A stretch of DNA of 64,000 nucleotides from positions 82,254,138-82,318,137 of the forward strand of contig OV816028.1 of the NCBI GenBank assembly GCA_929113105.1, given 5' to 3'. The position numbers and the translations under genes are program-made. Numbering within the stretch: the first letter of the stretch is position 1; each line of letters begins with the position of its first letter. The notes beneath the pieces were generated by a model that ran no database searches, was not told the DNA's origin, and saw nothing but the letters and a program-made list of their open reading frames with translations. Of this stretch, positions 1-13,100 are shown piece after piece. Origin of the DNA: Agrypnus murinus (lineage: Eukaryota > Arthropoda > Insecta > Coleoptera > Elateridae).

Positions 1-8
1 GTAATTAC

Positions 9-163
9 TTCGGTCCTTCAATACGATCGCTTTCCCAGTTTCGTTGCCATACGACATCAAGACCACCGACATCTAGCGTGCCTTTGACTATTACAAGAAT
101 CATTGCACCTACCATAAAGGCAGTTTGTATCACATCAGTCCATACTACAGCTTTTAAACCACC
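9..163 (-). CDS. SLC5-family symporter, exon 6 (gene continues off the left edge)
   Basis: Reads GGLKAVVWTDVIQTAFMVGA, a hallmark of SLC5 sodium symporters, then a helix and a VGGLDVVWQRNWESDRIEGP extracellular loop. The acceptor (GTTTAG) is clear. A donor-like GTAATT at the very edge suggests the exon ends at 9, but the last bases could also be read through, so that boundary is inferred. The C-terminal half of the protein lies outside the window. Confidence 0.88.
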
Positions 164-226
164 CTAAACAGTAATTGTTATAATAATAATTAAATATTTG
201 ATAAAAATAAATTATATTATACTTAC

Positions 227-294
227 TATGGTTGTGTAGAAAATGCAAATGACGCAAACTATAGGAGTTATTAAATGAACATTTACTCCGGTCA
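227..294 (-). CDS. SLC5-family symporter, exon 5
   Basis: 68 nt exon with acceptor TTTCAG and donor ATA|GTAAGT on the minus strand. Reads VTGVNVHLITPIVCVICIF then YTTI, the standard SLC5 helix leading into the GGLKAVVWTD motif of the next exon. Confidence 0.92.
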
Positions 295-344
295 CTGAAA
301 GTAGTTTAAATTAAAATTGTAATTTGGGAATCAAAATAATTTAC

Positions 345-396
345 CTTGATTAAAAGCCAATGCTGGTACATAAATGACAACGGGTAACCAAGTCAT
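345..396 (-). CDS. SLC5-family symporter, exon 4
   Basis: 52 nt exon reading MTWLPVVIYVPALAFNQ, a membrane helix conserved in SLC5 transporters. Acceptor TTTTAG and donor CAAG|GTAA on the minus strand. The last codon is split and completed by exon 5 to give QVTG. Confidence 0.9.
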
Positions 397-451
397 CTAA
401 AATAAAAGTCTTTTTAATTAGGGAGTTTTCTTAATTACAAATTCTATTTAC

Positions 452-517
452 CAATCCGACACTAAATAGCATCGAACCAAACAACCGGATCCTTCTATCG
501 AATCGTCTTTCCAAGTA
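452..517 (-). CDS. SLC5-family symporter, exon 3
   Basis: 66 nt exon (22 codons) reading YLERRFDRRIRLFGSMLFSV, which follows STYE of exon 2 to give the family's STYEYLERRFDRR loop. Acceptor TTCCAAG and donor TTG|GTAAAT are visible on the minus strand. It is flanked by introns under 70 bp. Confidence 0.9.
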
Positions 518-581
518 CTTGGAAAATAAAGTTTCAACTTTAAAATTAAAAATATTACTGTTAAGCGAAATATTTTACTAC

Positions 582-741
582 CTCGTATGTAGAAGTTACA
601 TTTAAATTGTGGAAAATTGGAAGATAAATACTTTGAAAAAGAAGTGCCATAATAACTACGCCTCCAAAAATGTACATGTACTGTATACCATAAACATAAA
701 TTTCAGTGGGAATGCCTAGCAAGGAAATTCCGCTTATAAAA
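582..741 (-). CDS. SLC5-family symporter, exon 2
   Basis: 160 nt exon with acceptor TTGCAG and donor GAG|GTAGTA on the minus strand. Translation begins FISGISLLGIPTEIYVYG, the SLC5 signature between the first helices that includes the sodium-site region, and ends NVTSTYE. The reading phase fits both neighbours without a frameshift, and the length matches the 53 codons plus one nucleotide expected. Confidence 0.92.
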
Positions 742-3700
742 CTGCAAGAAACAAAAATTTAACTTAGAGTTAACTATTTAATTATAATTACCTTTTTAGA
801 TAAAATCGGTAAATTACAGGCATAGTTTATGTTAAAATAATTCTTAAGACAATTTTTAGTAACTGTGAAGCTGTAAGCTAAGAATGCACACTTAAAGTAG
901 TCTTATATAAAATACAATCTTGAATTATTTAATTAAAAATTAGGAATAGCGGATATTTGAAAAACCAAATTTATAAAAATTATAAAATTAAGGAGTTCTA
1001 ATCAATTTAACATCGTGACTTGTGCAAAAAAGAAAAGTGGCATAATACTTATGTAATTATGTATATAGGTAGAAAAGTCATAGGATTCTACAAGCATCAT
1101 CTACGCTTCGCAATAAATAACAAACATCATGTACGAATCACCAGTCACATTGTTTCTCTGGTGACTCTTTTAAGAATTGCAAATTGACTATTACGTTCAG
1201 CTAAAGCGAGACTGCCCCTGATTAGATGCCTTGGAGCAACCTCTTGAAAAAGGTCTAACAAACCGAAACACGTATACAGCATTCTAGGTAATATATGAAA
1301 GCATTAGAATACATATTAACATATTTCTGAAGATTCGATTTCAAGTGTAAAATGTATGTTAACATATGTTAATTGTGATGTCTTTACTGAATTAATTTTA
1401 TTAGTTATGTTTAAGCTAGGAAATAAAACACTTAATAATTTTAAACTGTGTATTCTCTAATAGCCAAAACTTAACTGCCCTCTGAAGGCACAATCGAATG
1501 TACTGCGATCGATATATGCGCAGTACTCAAAATATAAGATTATTGCACATTTCATTATTTTAGATATAGTACATTTCATTAATTATATATTTAAATAAAT
1601 TAAGAAAGTACTAATATATGTTAATTTTACATTTAAATAAATTAATAAAGTACTAGGTATTAATAAATGTCGAAAGAAGGTATATTATTCTAATAAAATA
1701 AAATGTCTTTAATTGTAACGGGGTAATCTGTTTTACTTAAATTATCCATCTAATTTTGCCCAGTTATCAATTAAAGTTCATTGGTAAACATATCTATATT
1801 AATATATATGCATATAACTCTCTGCTCATTCGAGTGCATACAAACCCGCTCTAGCACTTTTGTACGTCAACGTATTACTTTAAAATAAACCCTTTAGATG
1901 GGACTGCCTTATATAGGAAATCTACCTTGTATATTGGTAAGTAACTATTTGAATAATTTCACATTTCCTCTTTTAATCTGTAAAAGTTATTAACATGTTA
2001 TTATACATTTCTTCTTGGCAAATTCTGAAAACCAAAATTCTATAAACATTTCTTGGTGTCAAATTATTTTGAACCCATTTATTGAGGTAAATCGGTTGAC
2101 GTGTGTTGGTTTATTTAGTTTTGTGGTCCTTGATTTCCAAGCAGATTAGTATTGAGGAGTTGGGTGATTTAGAGTTGTGGTAGCTATTCGTTTTCATTGA
2201 GCTTTGGTTTCTAAGCACTTTATTCGAGAATCTAACATTGACGGATTGCACTCACTCACAATCTATTGGTTTTTGTTATTGAGTCTTTTTGGATATTTTA
2301 ACATTAAATTTGATTAGCTTTCTGTTTAGCTATCGATTGTTTAAATTGGTGGATGTATTACTTTGTTAGCCCGGTTGAGTTGCATTGCTGAAGGTTTGTT
2401 ATGGTGCTGTACATTGGTGAGAGTAAAATTAATTTGATTCCTTCTGGTAACAGATGTAAGCTAGCATAAGAAGGTACCTATATACTATGTAACGTAAATC
2501 ACTATTAGTCCAACTATTCAAATTATTAATGTTGGGCAACCTTCCTCTAACAAGTAACTCTAAGTCATTCTCTATTATAAATCCTATTATAAAATTTTTT
2601 TTTATCATAAAAGATTACTAAGAAAAAAAATTCTGAATCACAAAAAACCCAAACCACAATTCCGAACTTCCCTTAATAAGTTTTTTTTATAAAAAATTTA
2701 AAGGACCTAAAAATTGGGTAGCCATGGGCAGCCAGAGATAATAATTTTTTACGCTAGTTAAAATGTATTTTTTCTCCAACCGCACAAATATAACACTATA
2801 ATATCAAATTATTTTGTATAAAAAGTAGACCATTTAAGAACTGTTACCATAGCAACTGTGCAAAAAGTACCTAATCACTTTTTGTACTAATACAAAAAGT
2901 AGTCTGAGGTTATGTATGAACTATTTTCTCATAACTCATAAGGTTGCCAGACTCCTCTAACGCGTCGTCCGGCAACATTCTTATTCGTCCAAAAAACATG
3001 CATTTTTTGTATTAGTTAAACAAATTACTACTTTTGTTAATTCTTAGGGGTATTTGTAACATTCTAAATTGATTTTAGACATTTTTGTGATTTTTCGTTA
3101 AATATCCTTATTCCCGGCCTACGAATAATAAAAGGTAGGAGTAATATTTTTAAAGATTTACTATTATAACTACATGTTTTTGGATGTGTCAATTTTTAAT
3201 CCGACTTATCAAAAATTGCGTAGACCGATGATTAGTAAAAACTCAGAGGTATTAAGAAATGACTTTTTTTAAGAATCTGGATTTTACACTATCTTTTGCA
3301 GCTTATCTCTTAAAATTTGATGATTCTTAGATCTCTTAATTCTTATTGCCCCAAAAGTGACATTTTGATGTGTACTGGTATTTTAGTCCGATATCTACTA
3401 AATGGTAATACATATGTATTTATTAGTGAAATTCCGTTTACAAAATACTTCAATAGTATATTAAGTATCAAGGGTAGTAGCACTAGTAGCAATATTATTA
3501 TATTAATGATTTCATTAAGTATTAGTGTAAGGACAAATGTTAATGTAATGTAATGGACAGCCTGAATGTTTTGTATCGTGGCTCCCCCCTTCAACCATTC
3601 AAAACAGAAGTAATCCCAGGAACAACAAACGCGAACGCCCGTATAAGAGACGTCACGTTTGCTCTCAAATCGAGAAAGCCGTGGAAGGAACGAATAAACT

Positions 3701-4146
3701 TAAATAATTTCCCGGTAGATGAGTCAGCCACATATCTTGCCAAGGTATCTAGATGTGATTAGGTTCCACCAACTCAAATAGGTAATGATTGGGCCCACGT
3801 CAGTTGCTCGTAATAGAGACGGCCTGGTTATCATAGTCATATTTATAAAAGATGTAAATGGCAACTAAAAATGGTTTCATTCTGTAAACTGTGAATACTG
3901 CCGTAAACTGTTTGCAGCAATGCAGCAACTATGGTAGCAATCATTCTATTATAGAAACGGCTTCCGTTTGTAGAGCTCTTAGCTGTAGAGCAGTTATTTA
4001 CGACGAGCTATTTAGGTTTAAAATAGCAGACGGAATGAAGAACAGGGTTTGTGAGGTAATGTTACTCCCAAAATACTTGCACTGAAATTGAGATTGGAAA
4101 AAATGTAAGTCCTTAAAAAGATAACTTATATTGTTGTATTACCATA

Positions 4147-4523
4147 TTATCACCAAAGAATAGAGAGGATAAGAATGGAAGGCTCCATAAGAACTATATG
4201 TAAAAATCCGACCTGATTTTACAGTAATAGTTAACACCTGACACGTAAAGATGGCGTAATAATCGCTAGACATTTTTAAAATTTTAATACATAAAAAAAC
4301 CAATATATAATACTTTCCATAAAAAGATCTATCTAACAAGTGTTATTAACCGCGAAACGTTTACTTTTCTTAACCTATTTGATTCAAAACGTCTCAACAG
4401 AATGCAAACTTACGTCAAAATATAATCATTTTCCCATCAGTTAACATCCAACACACTAGATGGCGTTACTATTTTTGAGGTCGTTAGCCTTCCATTCTTA
4501 TCCTCCCTATTCTTTGATTATCA
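4147..4523. mobile_element. MITE with 38 bp terminal inverted repeats
   Basis: Arms at 4147-4184 and 4486-4523 are near-exact reverse complements (AATAGAGAGGATAAGAATGG in the left arm, mirrored at the right). The internal part has no coding potential. The superfamily is unassigned because no clear target duplication was found. Confidence 0.75.
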
Positions 4524-5726
4524 CTTGCAGGTAACCTAAACTTCATTAACATAGTGAAACTGCAAACAGTTTAAGCACATAGTCAGAAAATAATAATAAA
4601 ACTAGGGAAATCCCGTCAACACACGACGGTCAAAGGGTAATTGATTGAAGAATTTCCATATATACAACATTCGTTGTGTGATTACAATTTTTCGAATTTC
4701 AAGAGTGATAAACGCAGCCAAACATAACTAGTTGAAAACTCTAAGCCTAGCCTTAATATACCAACTTTCTAGTTGGTTTTTCAGATATTCCTATTCTACT
4801 TTTTCATCAAATATTCGAATCTGAAGACATACACTCGTATCTTATTTCGTGGAAATGCTCCGCATCAAAATACTATAACACTCTGCTGAGAATTGTTTTA
4901 TATGATTTGTAAGCAAGCGATCGGTGACGTAGTAAGCAAGTAGAGGATGTTTAGTTCCGAAACGTGACAAATCGAGTGATGTAAGTAAACATTCTGTCTC
5001 GAACGTATAAAAATGCATCGATTAAAAAGAACGCTTTAAAAATATAAATACATAATTAAGCAATCGCAAAACTAAGGAGAGCTGAAGAATCTACTGCGTC
5101 AAACCTTTAACTTGAAATTGCGTAGAGCGGCCCAGTAGAACTCTGAAACGAAACGTAACAAAAATAGGTCTAGTGTTTTAAAGTGTGTTAAATAAGGTAT
5201 AATGTATTTTCAATTTATGGCTTTAAAATTTAAAGACTAAAGAAAATATAATGTCAAAGCTTACAAAAAAGAATTAGTAAATCGATCTTGTAGAACTCGT
5301 AAAGGAGAACTAGGCGTCATGTAAGGGTTTGTCTATATATCAGAACAATTCAAATATTAAACACTCAATGATGGAGGATGAAAGACTAGGCTGCAACCGC
5401 CGACGCTACATGCGCTATTTCTAGCATTTGGAATTAATTTATTGTAGTAGTTTTAAATACTGCACGCGTATAAATTAAGAAATGATGAGAGTAAAATCTA
5501 AAATCAATCTTGTTTTAAAAAATTCTTGGACACGTCTATTAGAACATATTTCAAAAACATGACATGAAAACGATGGAAACTCAAACGTTGGTGCCTTACT
5601 ACAGAAATAACTACATATATTTCCTATTTTGAATTGATTGTTGTCTACTGTTTTAAGATTTTTATATTTTTTTGAATATTATAAAATATAACCACTGAAT
5701 GAAATATCAAGATCAGAGATAAAGGT

Positions 5727-5917
5727 AATGAGCCGTATTCACATCTCACTATTAAGTTAAAAGCATGTTTAATTACCATGGCGGCCAATTCTAATCCTTT
5801 CCCACCAATTAGAATCAGATAAAACTCTCTTTATCTCTGAAATCTCTTTTCTCGTTGATTTTAGTAATAACTTTAGTTAAAGACACCTTTAATGATGGGG
5901 TGTGCATACGGCCCATT
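5727..5917. mobile_element. 191 bp MITE, imperfect terminal inverted repeats
   Basis: Left end AATGAGCCGTATTCACATCT and right end (reverse complement) AATGGGCCGTATGCACACCC are imperfect inverted repeats of about 29 bp. Non-coding. Similar in style to the GGCCGGTTTCAC-ended MITE at 41067 but not the same family. Confidence 0.65.
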
Positions 5918-7059
5918 GAGATAATAGCCGCAGCACATATCGACGACTCTGATTCTTAACGCTACTAGTGATGAAAGTAGTCTGTATATAAACGTAATTA
6001 CAAAAGTCCGATCTCCTGCGTCTCCCATTAAACATTTTACATTTATTGAATTTAAAAATTTAAAAATATATAAAAATTAAGTGATGTTGACTAATCTACA
6101 CAGCGAAAGCTTCAGTATAAAAAAGAACCACGTAAATCGGCCTAGTGAAACTCTTAAACAAACTGGAACAAAAATGAGCCTTGTGTTTTAAATATATAGA
6201 TACGAGTAGTTTTGATAATATTTTATTAATTATTATACAACGTAGCTAGGGGTAAGTATGTTCCAATGCTATTTCTTCCTGAAAAGACGGAGACGCGAGC
6301 TAGGGCTACCGAAACGCATTGAAAACCGCGATAAACTACAAAGACGACTGTGGAGGGCTGAAAATGGGATTCAAATATTAAAGAATTAGTTAGTTAACTC
6401 TGTGATACACTAACTGCATACCCACTTTAGAAAAAAAAGCGATATAGATATTTAAAAAAGAATGCGCATTTTTACTTGCTTAGTTTAAAATTAGCATTCC
6501 GTTCTTCACTAACATAGAGTTGCTAGTCATACTCGTAACTCTAGTTTCAGTAACTTTAGCAATCTGTGTTTATTAATTACTTAAAACATATCTATCTCGT
6601 AATTTATGATGTTCTTTTTATATTTTATTTCTTAATGGTTTTTATCCATAATATTGACACGAAATCAATTTTCAATACGGGTTTAATTCGAATTTCCCAC
6701 GCAATTCCGCCATGTTTCGGACCAGTCCATATTGGAAGTGTATGCGTCTATGCAATGACCTATGAATATGAGATGATGTAACCTAGTCTTATCTAGTGAC
6801 CTTGGGTCTCTTTCCATAAATATACTTTATTTTATTTTGACATGATAATCGTCTTTAGTGGCACTCAATTGCGAGCGTAATTTGGCTTTTTTAGCCCGAG
6901 GGCGTATAAAGTTGCTAAGATACAAAGAAAACGTTTCTATAGAGTTCTAACAATTTTAATAAATAATTATAACTATTACATTTTTTCAAAATGAAATGTG
7001 CAATTGCTTGCAATTATCCTTTCCATGAAGCAAAATAAAATAAAACTTTGTATGTACCA

Positions 7060-7156
7060 CGGGCATAATCAAGATAATGGCCCTCTAGAAATTAAAAGCC
7101 CTCCTTCGTCGGGCTTTAAACATTCTCTCATGCCATAATCTAATAGATTATGCCCT
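7060..7156. repeat. Hairpin with GC-rich AAAGCCCTCC...TCGGGCTTTA tip
   Basis: Arms beginning GGGCATAATC and ending GATTATGCCC fold over an inner stem AAAGCCC/GGGCTTT with loop TCCTTCGTC. The inner stem resembles the tips of hairpins near 34.6, 35.15 and 37.05 kb. Confidence 0.65.
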
Positions 7157-7304
7157 TAATACATAAATAACTAAAATAAGATATAGACATAACTAATAAA
7201 CGTAAGTTGTAGATTAAAAAAGATATCAAAGAGTTTGACAGATTTTCTTATTTTATTCTAACCAGCATGAAATTCATTCTAGTCAGCCATGTGTCTGTGA
7301 TTAA

Positions 7305-7825
7305 TAGAGACGTGCATTTTAGGTTAGTATGCATAAAACCACTATGTCAAGGAAGCGAAGCAATTTAATCTGCAATACTACAATGTAATACAAGTAGGCG
7401 CTTGGAAATGGTGGGTTTGGATTAACTATGCCGAAAAAATACAAATACAGGGGTCTATTTAAAATAAACAACATGAATTCAAGAAATTCTCCTCAGTGCC
7501 GTGACCAATTTTATATAACAGCTTTCGTATTTGTAAACTATATGTCCTATAACTTGTAGCGACGGCGCTTATGAAAGATGAGCTAATCAAGGTAATCTGA
7601 AAATGGCGGGTTTGGACTAACTATGCCGAAAAAAATACAAAGTGAAAAGGGGTCTATTTAAAACAAACAACGTGAATTAAAGAAATTGTCAGTGGCGTGG
7701 TCAATTTTATAGAACAGCTTACGTATTTGTAAACTATATGTCCTATAACTTGTAGTGACGGCGCTTATGAAAGATGAGCTAATCAAGGGTTTTTCAGGAG
7801 AGGTCACCTAAAATGCACGTCTCTA
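7305..7825. mobile_element. 521 bp MITE with internal tandem duplication
   Basis: Perfect 20 bp terminal inverted repeats: TAGAGACGTGCATTTTAGGT at 7305-7324 and its reverse complement at 7806-7825. Inside are two direct copies of a roughly 190 bp unit (about 7404-7592 and 7600-7788, offset 196 bp), each ending GATGAGCTAATCAAGG and differing by scattered substitutions and small gaps. No coding capacity. Confidence 0.85.
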
Positions 7826-7961
7826 GCTAATTAATTTCACACATGAAAGCTTGAAATTAATTTCAATTGTTTCACTACTGGATTTTCTTGGGTTTTAAAA
7901 CAAGTCAAATGTTAATACTAATTAATTAATACATACATACATAATCCATTCCCCTTTCACA

Positions 7962-8186
7962 GCATTTCGCAGTGTCGGGGTTCCATATAAATTCTTATGG
8001 GAGTGCAACAGAGGTAATGTAGCTATTGTAGCAAGTACATTACGCTCCCCCATACTTTATCACTCATACAACTTTCATACCTTAACCTAAGGAGCTCAAA
8101 CACGATAGTACTAAATTTCTAAAATTCAGTAGCAACCGAGGTTTGAACCCCTGTTCCTGTGAACGAGAGGTAGGATCTCTACCAAG
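7962..8186 (-). mobile_element. tRNA-derived SINE-like repeat, family A, copy 1 (head cut by insertion)
   Basis: About 225 bp closely matching 17684-17926. The minus-strand head shows a tRNA-type B box (GGGTTCAAACCTC). The expected upstream part of the head is missing because a foldback element begins at 8187. Confidence 0.7.
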
Positions 8187-8782
8187 TTTTTAAACTGTAA
8201 TAAAATATAAAAACTAAACCAGCTGTTCAACAATTCTTTATCAAAGAATAGATTAAGCAAAAAAGCAAAAAAATTTATAATAGTATATCAATTAGAATTA
8301 GAATCAATATAATAAAATATTAATTATTTATTGGATTATTTTTTAATACTTATACTGAACTTATCTGGTATGCATTTCGCATGCGTAAACGATACGGCCC
8401 AGACCGGCTGATAATGCTTATTATTTTTTCTACATTGTTTTACATTAGTTGACGAGGCGACGACGCCAATTTACGTATTCTAAATTGTTGCATGTTTATT
8501 AAAACAAAATGTAGCGACTTGTTTTTTAACTAACATTTTTAATTCCGCAGACAGAAATATTTATTCTCGAAAATTTATTTAAATTTTGGAATTTATACAT
8601 CGCAAAGCATTCCTGCACGTATACGCGTTAAAGAGCTGAAGAGGTGGAAAAATTATAATTTAAATTATAGATATGGAAAATATTAAGCCTTATCCGTTAA
8701 TTTTTTTCGTAATTTATTCTATGGTAAATAATTAATTGTTGAACAGCTGGTTTAGTTTTTATATTTTATTACAGTTTAAAAA
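8187..8782. mobile_element. Foldback/MITE with about 49 bp perfect inverted ends
   Basis: Left end TTTTTAAACTGTAATAAAAT at 8187 and its exact reverse complement ending at 8782. The match runs through ACTAAACCAGCTGTTCAACA. The 500 bp interior is AT-rich and non-coding. It abuts and truncates the SINE copy on its left. No clear target duplication. Confidence 0.8.
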
Positions 8783-9382
8783 CCTGGAATTGTCGTAATC
8801 TTATACCTATACATTCGACTACACGAAATTGTGCACTTAACTACCCATTCAAACCTTGTGGTTGGCCCTGGTTATTATTATTAACAGTTATTATTTTTAT
8901 ATTTAATAGTTTATATATTTTTTATTAATAGTTTCTAATTGTAGTAATTGTTCCACAGGGAGCATAACAGCTAAACCATGTTTTAATCTTATATGGAATC
9001 AAGTTTGTTAGAAAAAAATATAGTTTAATGTGCTTGTCAATAACTGCAATATCAAAAAACGTAATAAGTAGTTGTTTTTTTAAACATATCGTCATAATAT
9101 AGATCATACCAGAAGAAATATTGGTGCAGAAATTGAGATATATCAGGAATTTCCAGCAAAAGTACCTCTCTAAAAGATGGCTCTATACTTGATCTATGTA
9201 ATAATCGAGAACGAGCGAAATTGAAGGCACATAATTATGAAGTATGTTGCACTCTGACTATTATATCTTGTTTAATATATGTATGTATGTCTCTGCTGTA
9301 GTGTAATAGTAAATTACATACCTAGGTGGGAGATGCTTCATTACCTAGGCGAAATTCGATGACCAAGGGTTGTATGCTATTT

Positions 9383-9603
9383 TATTCACAATCGTACAGC
9401 AATAATCAAATTACTAATAGAAAACTAGTAAGAAACATAAGTCGGAAAATGGCTACTTTCCAACCCGAAAAGTAGTAAGAAAGTCACCACTTTCCAACCT
9501 GAACTGCCATATTTCATTTCAATTGTCAAATAAAGTTGAAATTTTATACTTTCCAACGTTTGACATGTAAGGTAATTTGATTATTGTTGTATGATTGTGA
9601 ATA
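9383..9603. mobile_element. 221 bp MITE
   Basis: Inverted ends of 32 bp at 9383-9414 and 9572-9603 (TATTCACAATCGTACAGCAA against TATTCACAATCATACAACAA). Internally, two imperfect repeats around CTACTTTCCAACC. Non-coding. It lies 325 bp from the first symporter exon. Confidence 0.75.
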
Positions 9604-9927
9604 CGTTACGTAGTTACGTAAAATGAAATACAAAATTCTTGGGATTTTTATGTTTTGGATTAGTTACTCTCTAATTTGTCCATTTTAGAGGCTTTGATGG
9701 CTATTAATTTCCAATTATGTAATTACGTAATTCATTCATTCATTCATAAAATCATTTTTACTAGATTTCTCGCTATTCCTTCATATTTATTCAATTTATT
9801 TGCTTGTTATTTTAATGACATAAGTAGTAATCAAAATAGATAAGACAAAATAGAAACATAACTTATAATAACTTTATTGTAGCACAATATGCGCCGAGGA
9901 AAAGCAAACGTATTTAATTGGACTTAC

Positions 9928-10190
9928 CTAGCTATTAATGACATAGATATGGGAAAGGTTTTCATTGAACGACCACCAACTAGATATTCTTGTGTGGATT
10001 GTGAGGATTCCGTGAAACAAAAATATAATCCCACAACAACACATACTAGCAACATACAGACAAAAACTACATAATCTGGCCATCCAAACCGCTGCATTGC
10101 AGCCCCAACATCAGCTACTCCTATACCAATAATAATTTTTTCACCTTGATCAACTCCTGTTAGTATTCCTTCATCCATTACTTCCGACAT
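9928..10190 (-). CDS. SLC5-family Na+/solute symporter, first coding exon
   Basis: Encodes the N-terminus of a sodium-coupled solute transporter of the SLC5 family (monocarboxylate/multivitamin-type branch), a multipass plasma-membrane symporter. Visible in the exon: the family's FGWPDYVVF entry into the first membrane segment, a hydrophobic helix (MLLVCVVVGLYFCF), then the conserved EYLVGGRSMKTFPISMSLIA block. I chose the Met at 10190 because it opens a usual short N-terminal tail; in-frame Mets at 10178 and 10256 are alternatives. The exon ends in a consensus donor (AG|GTAAGT on the minus strand), and the split AG+T codon gives the serine that begins the next exon, SFISG. It is joined to exons near the left window edge over a 9.2 kb intron full of repeats. 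Membership in SLC5 is firm; the substrate cannot be told from this part. Confidence 0.9.
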
Positions 10191-13100
10191 TGTTGATACT
10201 AAAATTATTAGAACTTCTAGTTTTGTTTTATTTTGATAAAAAGATAAAACATACATGTTTATTATTTCTCTTTCAGCACTAACACAAAAATTATTATAAA
10301 TTGCTGTAAGTTACACGAAAAATGTATGCACTAAATTGATCAACACTGAACTTCTTACACAAATTCCGAATACTTTTTCTGAATTTTATCTTTTTCATTT
10401 TTGTAAAACAAATTGTATAACAAATAATTCTATATTAAACGAATACCTCCATTAGTAATGGCACTAACATTTACAAACGATAAGAGTTAGTTCTATTGCT
10501 TTAATAATCAGCGCTGGTAGGTACTATTATTGTTGCGCCCATTACACGGCGGATGTGATGGCCTCTGTTAATTCAAAGATTGTCCCCTTGTTCATAATAA
10601 TAGCATATGGGTTATAAGAAAACCAAAAATAGCGCTTTTAAATTGCGCACGTATTATACTACTATTATGATAAATGTTACGTTTAATCCTTATCAATTTT
10701 CTTTGTGCGTCTCTTATTTGTATCTTGAACACAATTGCATCGGTGAATACAAGACAGCTCTAAGGAAAGTTTTTATCCAAATGTATTCGTCAAAATTGAA
10801 ACACTAAAAATAGCAAGAATAAAGATTTATTGTTATGTCTTTGCTTTATGTAAAAATTATCTTTAAATAAATTTGATTTTCTATTGTTACTATTCATTCA
10901 GGAACTCTAGTAAATGTGTGGAGAGCACAGATTTTGAAGGTTGTCTTTTTATTTTATTTTTTTCTTTATTTTATTTATATTTACTTTTTTATATACTGAC
11001 ATTACAAAATTATGATTATAATATAAGAAAAAACATAGATAATTTTCAGATCGGCTGAAATAAAAGATAATAATACTCTATTATTTCAAAATAATTATCA
11101 GCGTATGTAATGGTTCACTAATTTATAATTAATGGCCCCACGTTGGGCGCCCTTTTTAATTCAATAAGCAACAAATCGGTTTTCTTTGAATTATGTTTGT
11201 GTTTTTAATTATTTCAGGTTAAGATAAATTGTGTTGCTTTAATCTTATTAATAGGTTAATTACGTGATGTTCTTCTGAGGGTTCTGCTTGAATAACAACC
11301 ACATTTAGTATATCAGACTATACTTGTTTTGACAGATCAAATGATTCTTGACATTACGTTACTTTATTTTATGGTTATAATATTTGTCTGATGAAAAATC
11401 ACCCTTTTAATTTAAATTTATAATGACTAATTGATTATACACTAGATATATCAAGATTTCAACAAAATTTATAGTATGCACAGAGAAAAATGTATTAAAA
11501 TTTCATCAACAATTTTGTGGTATTGTAAAACAAATCGGTCTTAAAAAAGTGACAGGGGACAATTATAAAACAAGATTGTGTCATTTAGTTTGTCAAGATT
11601 TTTTAAATAATGTTTTCAATTTTTTGTAAGGATGTGTATAAACTCAAATATAACATTTTGTGGAAGTCAATAGTAATTTTGTAGAATCAAATGAATAGTT
11701 GTCTATAAGTTTCCTTACCAAATTGTGTTACTTATTAAAACAGAATGTGTAATGTTATTGCATACAATTTTATACAAAATTGTACAATTGTTGCGCTAGT
11801 TGTGCCACAATTGCTTAATAGTATTTAACACAATTACTTGTTCACATTTATACAAATTGTGCAATACTCTGGCACAAATATTCTATACAGAAAGTTAGGT
11901 ATCACAAATAAAATATATATTTTTACATATATTAAAATATATGTAACTAATATGTATATAAGTATACAATGTATAGTATTTACATACTATTCAACGTGTA
12001 GTATATACACGTATAACACTAAAATTTCCTTTTGCCGTCGCCTGTTTATATATAAATCTCGAATACTTAATAGCGACAATTACAAGTGGTGACATCTATA
12101 GGATGTCATCCATAAACTTTGCGAAACACAATAATTAGTAGCAAGCAGTTTGAACACTGGATTATAATTTCATTCAAACAAAATATTGTATTTTTCTAAA
12201 CATTTTTTACAATTATACTTCAACATAATATGTTAGCTTATCCTCTACAACATTGTTCCAAAGAATGCAGAACTAAATCTGACTGTGTTAAATAATTGTC
12301 GTACGTTCCTGTTAGACAATTCAGTAACGAAAACCTACACAACGCTGGACAATACGATTCTAAAATTATAATATAAATTTCTCCAACACCGTTATGAACA
12401 ATATTGTGCAAAGCTCTTATGAAGTATTTCTCTCTGTGTACTCTTAGTTTACTATCACTTTTAAACTGCCATTACACTTGCATGTATATTTACATGTATT
12501 ATCATTAATGGATGTAAGCATTAAAAGGATACAAGTATTATGTTACTTACTATCTATTCACCACCTCATTTTCAAGACACATTGTAACACACACGTCTTC
12601 AACGTTGTAATTATGAATACTAAAATAAATAATAATTATGAAAATCTCTTCGTATGTTTCTTTTCTTTCTTTTTATATCTAACATCAATTCCACAATCAT
12701 TGACTATAGCTTTTCTCACTGGACACCTGTATCATTCAATGATAGATCTTTTCTCCTACGTGTTACTAATAATCACTTCAGTAAGTTTAATAATCTTCTA
12801 TCATAGACAGCTTCTATTCTATGTATTACCAATGAACACTTATTATTTTTTTCAAGATGTAACATTTTAGTTAAGTGTTATTTTTAAATCTTAGAAGATT
12901 GTTTATAAATTGATTTAATGTGTCTCTACTAAACTTGTGACAATTTCATTAGCAAATTTTTTTGTTTATACCTGTTTTATTATGTTATGCCTATTCATAA
13001 GGTTTACCTTTGACACCACCTGTTTTTTAATTCAATAAACAACTTCAATATCCATGAAATTCTTAGTTTTTATTAACTTTATTTACAAAAAAATTAATCT

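Larger units (their letters stand above)
742..9927 (-). other. SLC5 gene intron 1 (9.2 kb), repeat-filled
   Basis: Intron between the first two coding exons of the symporter. No conserved exon of another gene is visible. 742-4146 holds only AT-rich sequence with short unconserved reading frames. The rest carries inverted-repeat elements and a SINE copy, listed separately. A diverged sequence at 5126-5182 recurs in direct orientation at 6134-6191, so an unclassified old repeat lies there. Confidence 0.75.

Noticed and set aside
3343..3594. Overlapping open frames on both strands near 3.3-3.8 kb
   Set aside because: No recognisable domain, hydrophobic composition follows AT-rich DNA, no splice or family support.
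12478..12870. 130-codon plus-strand frame
   Set aside because: Long for this region but low-complexity hydrophobic composition and no family resemblance; likely chance.
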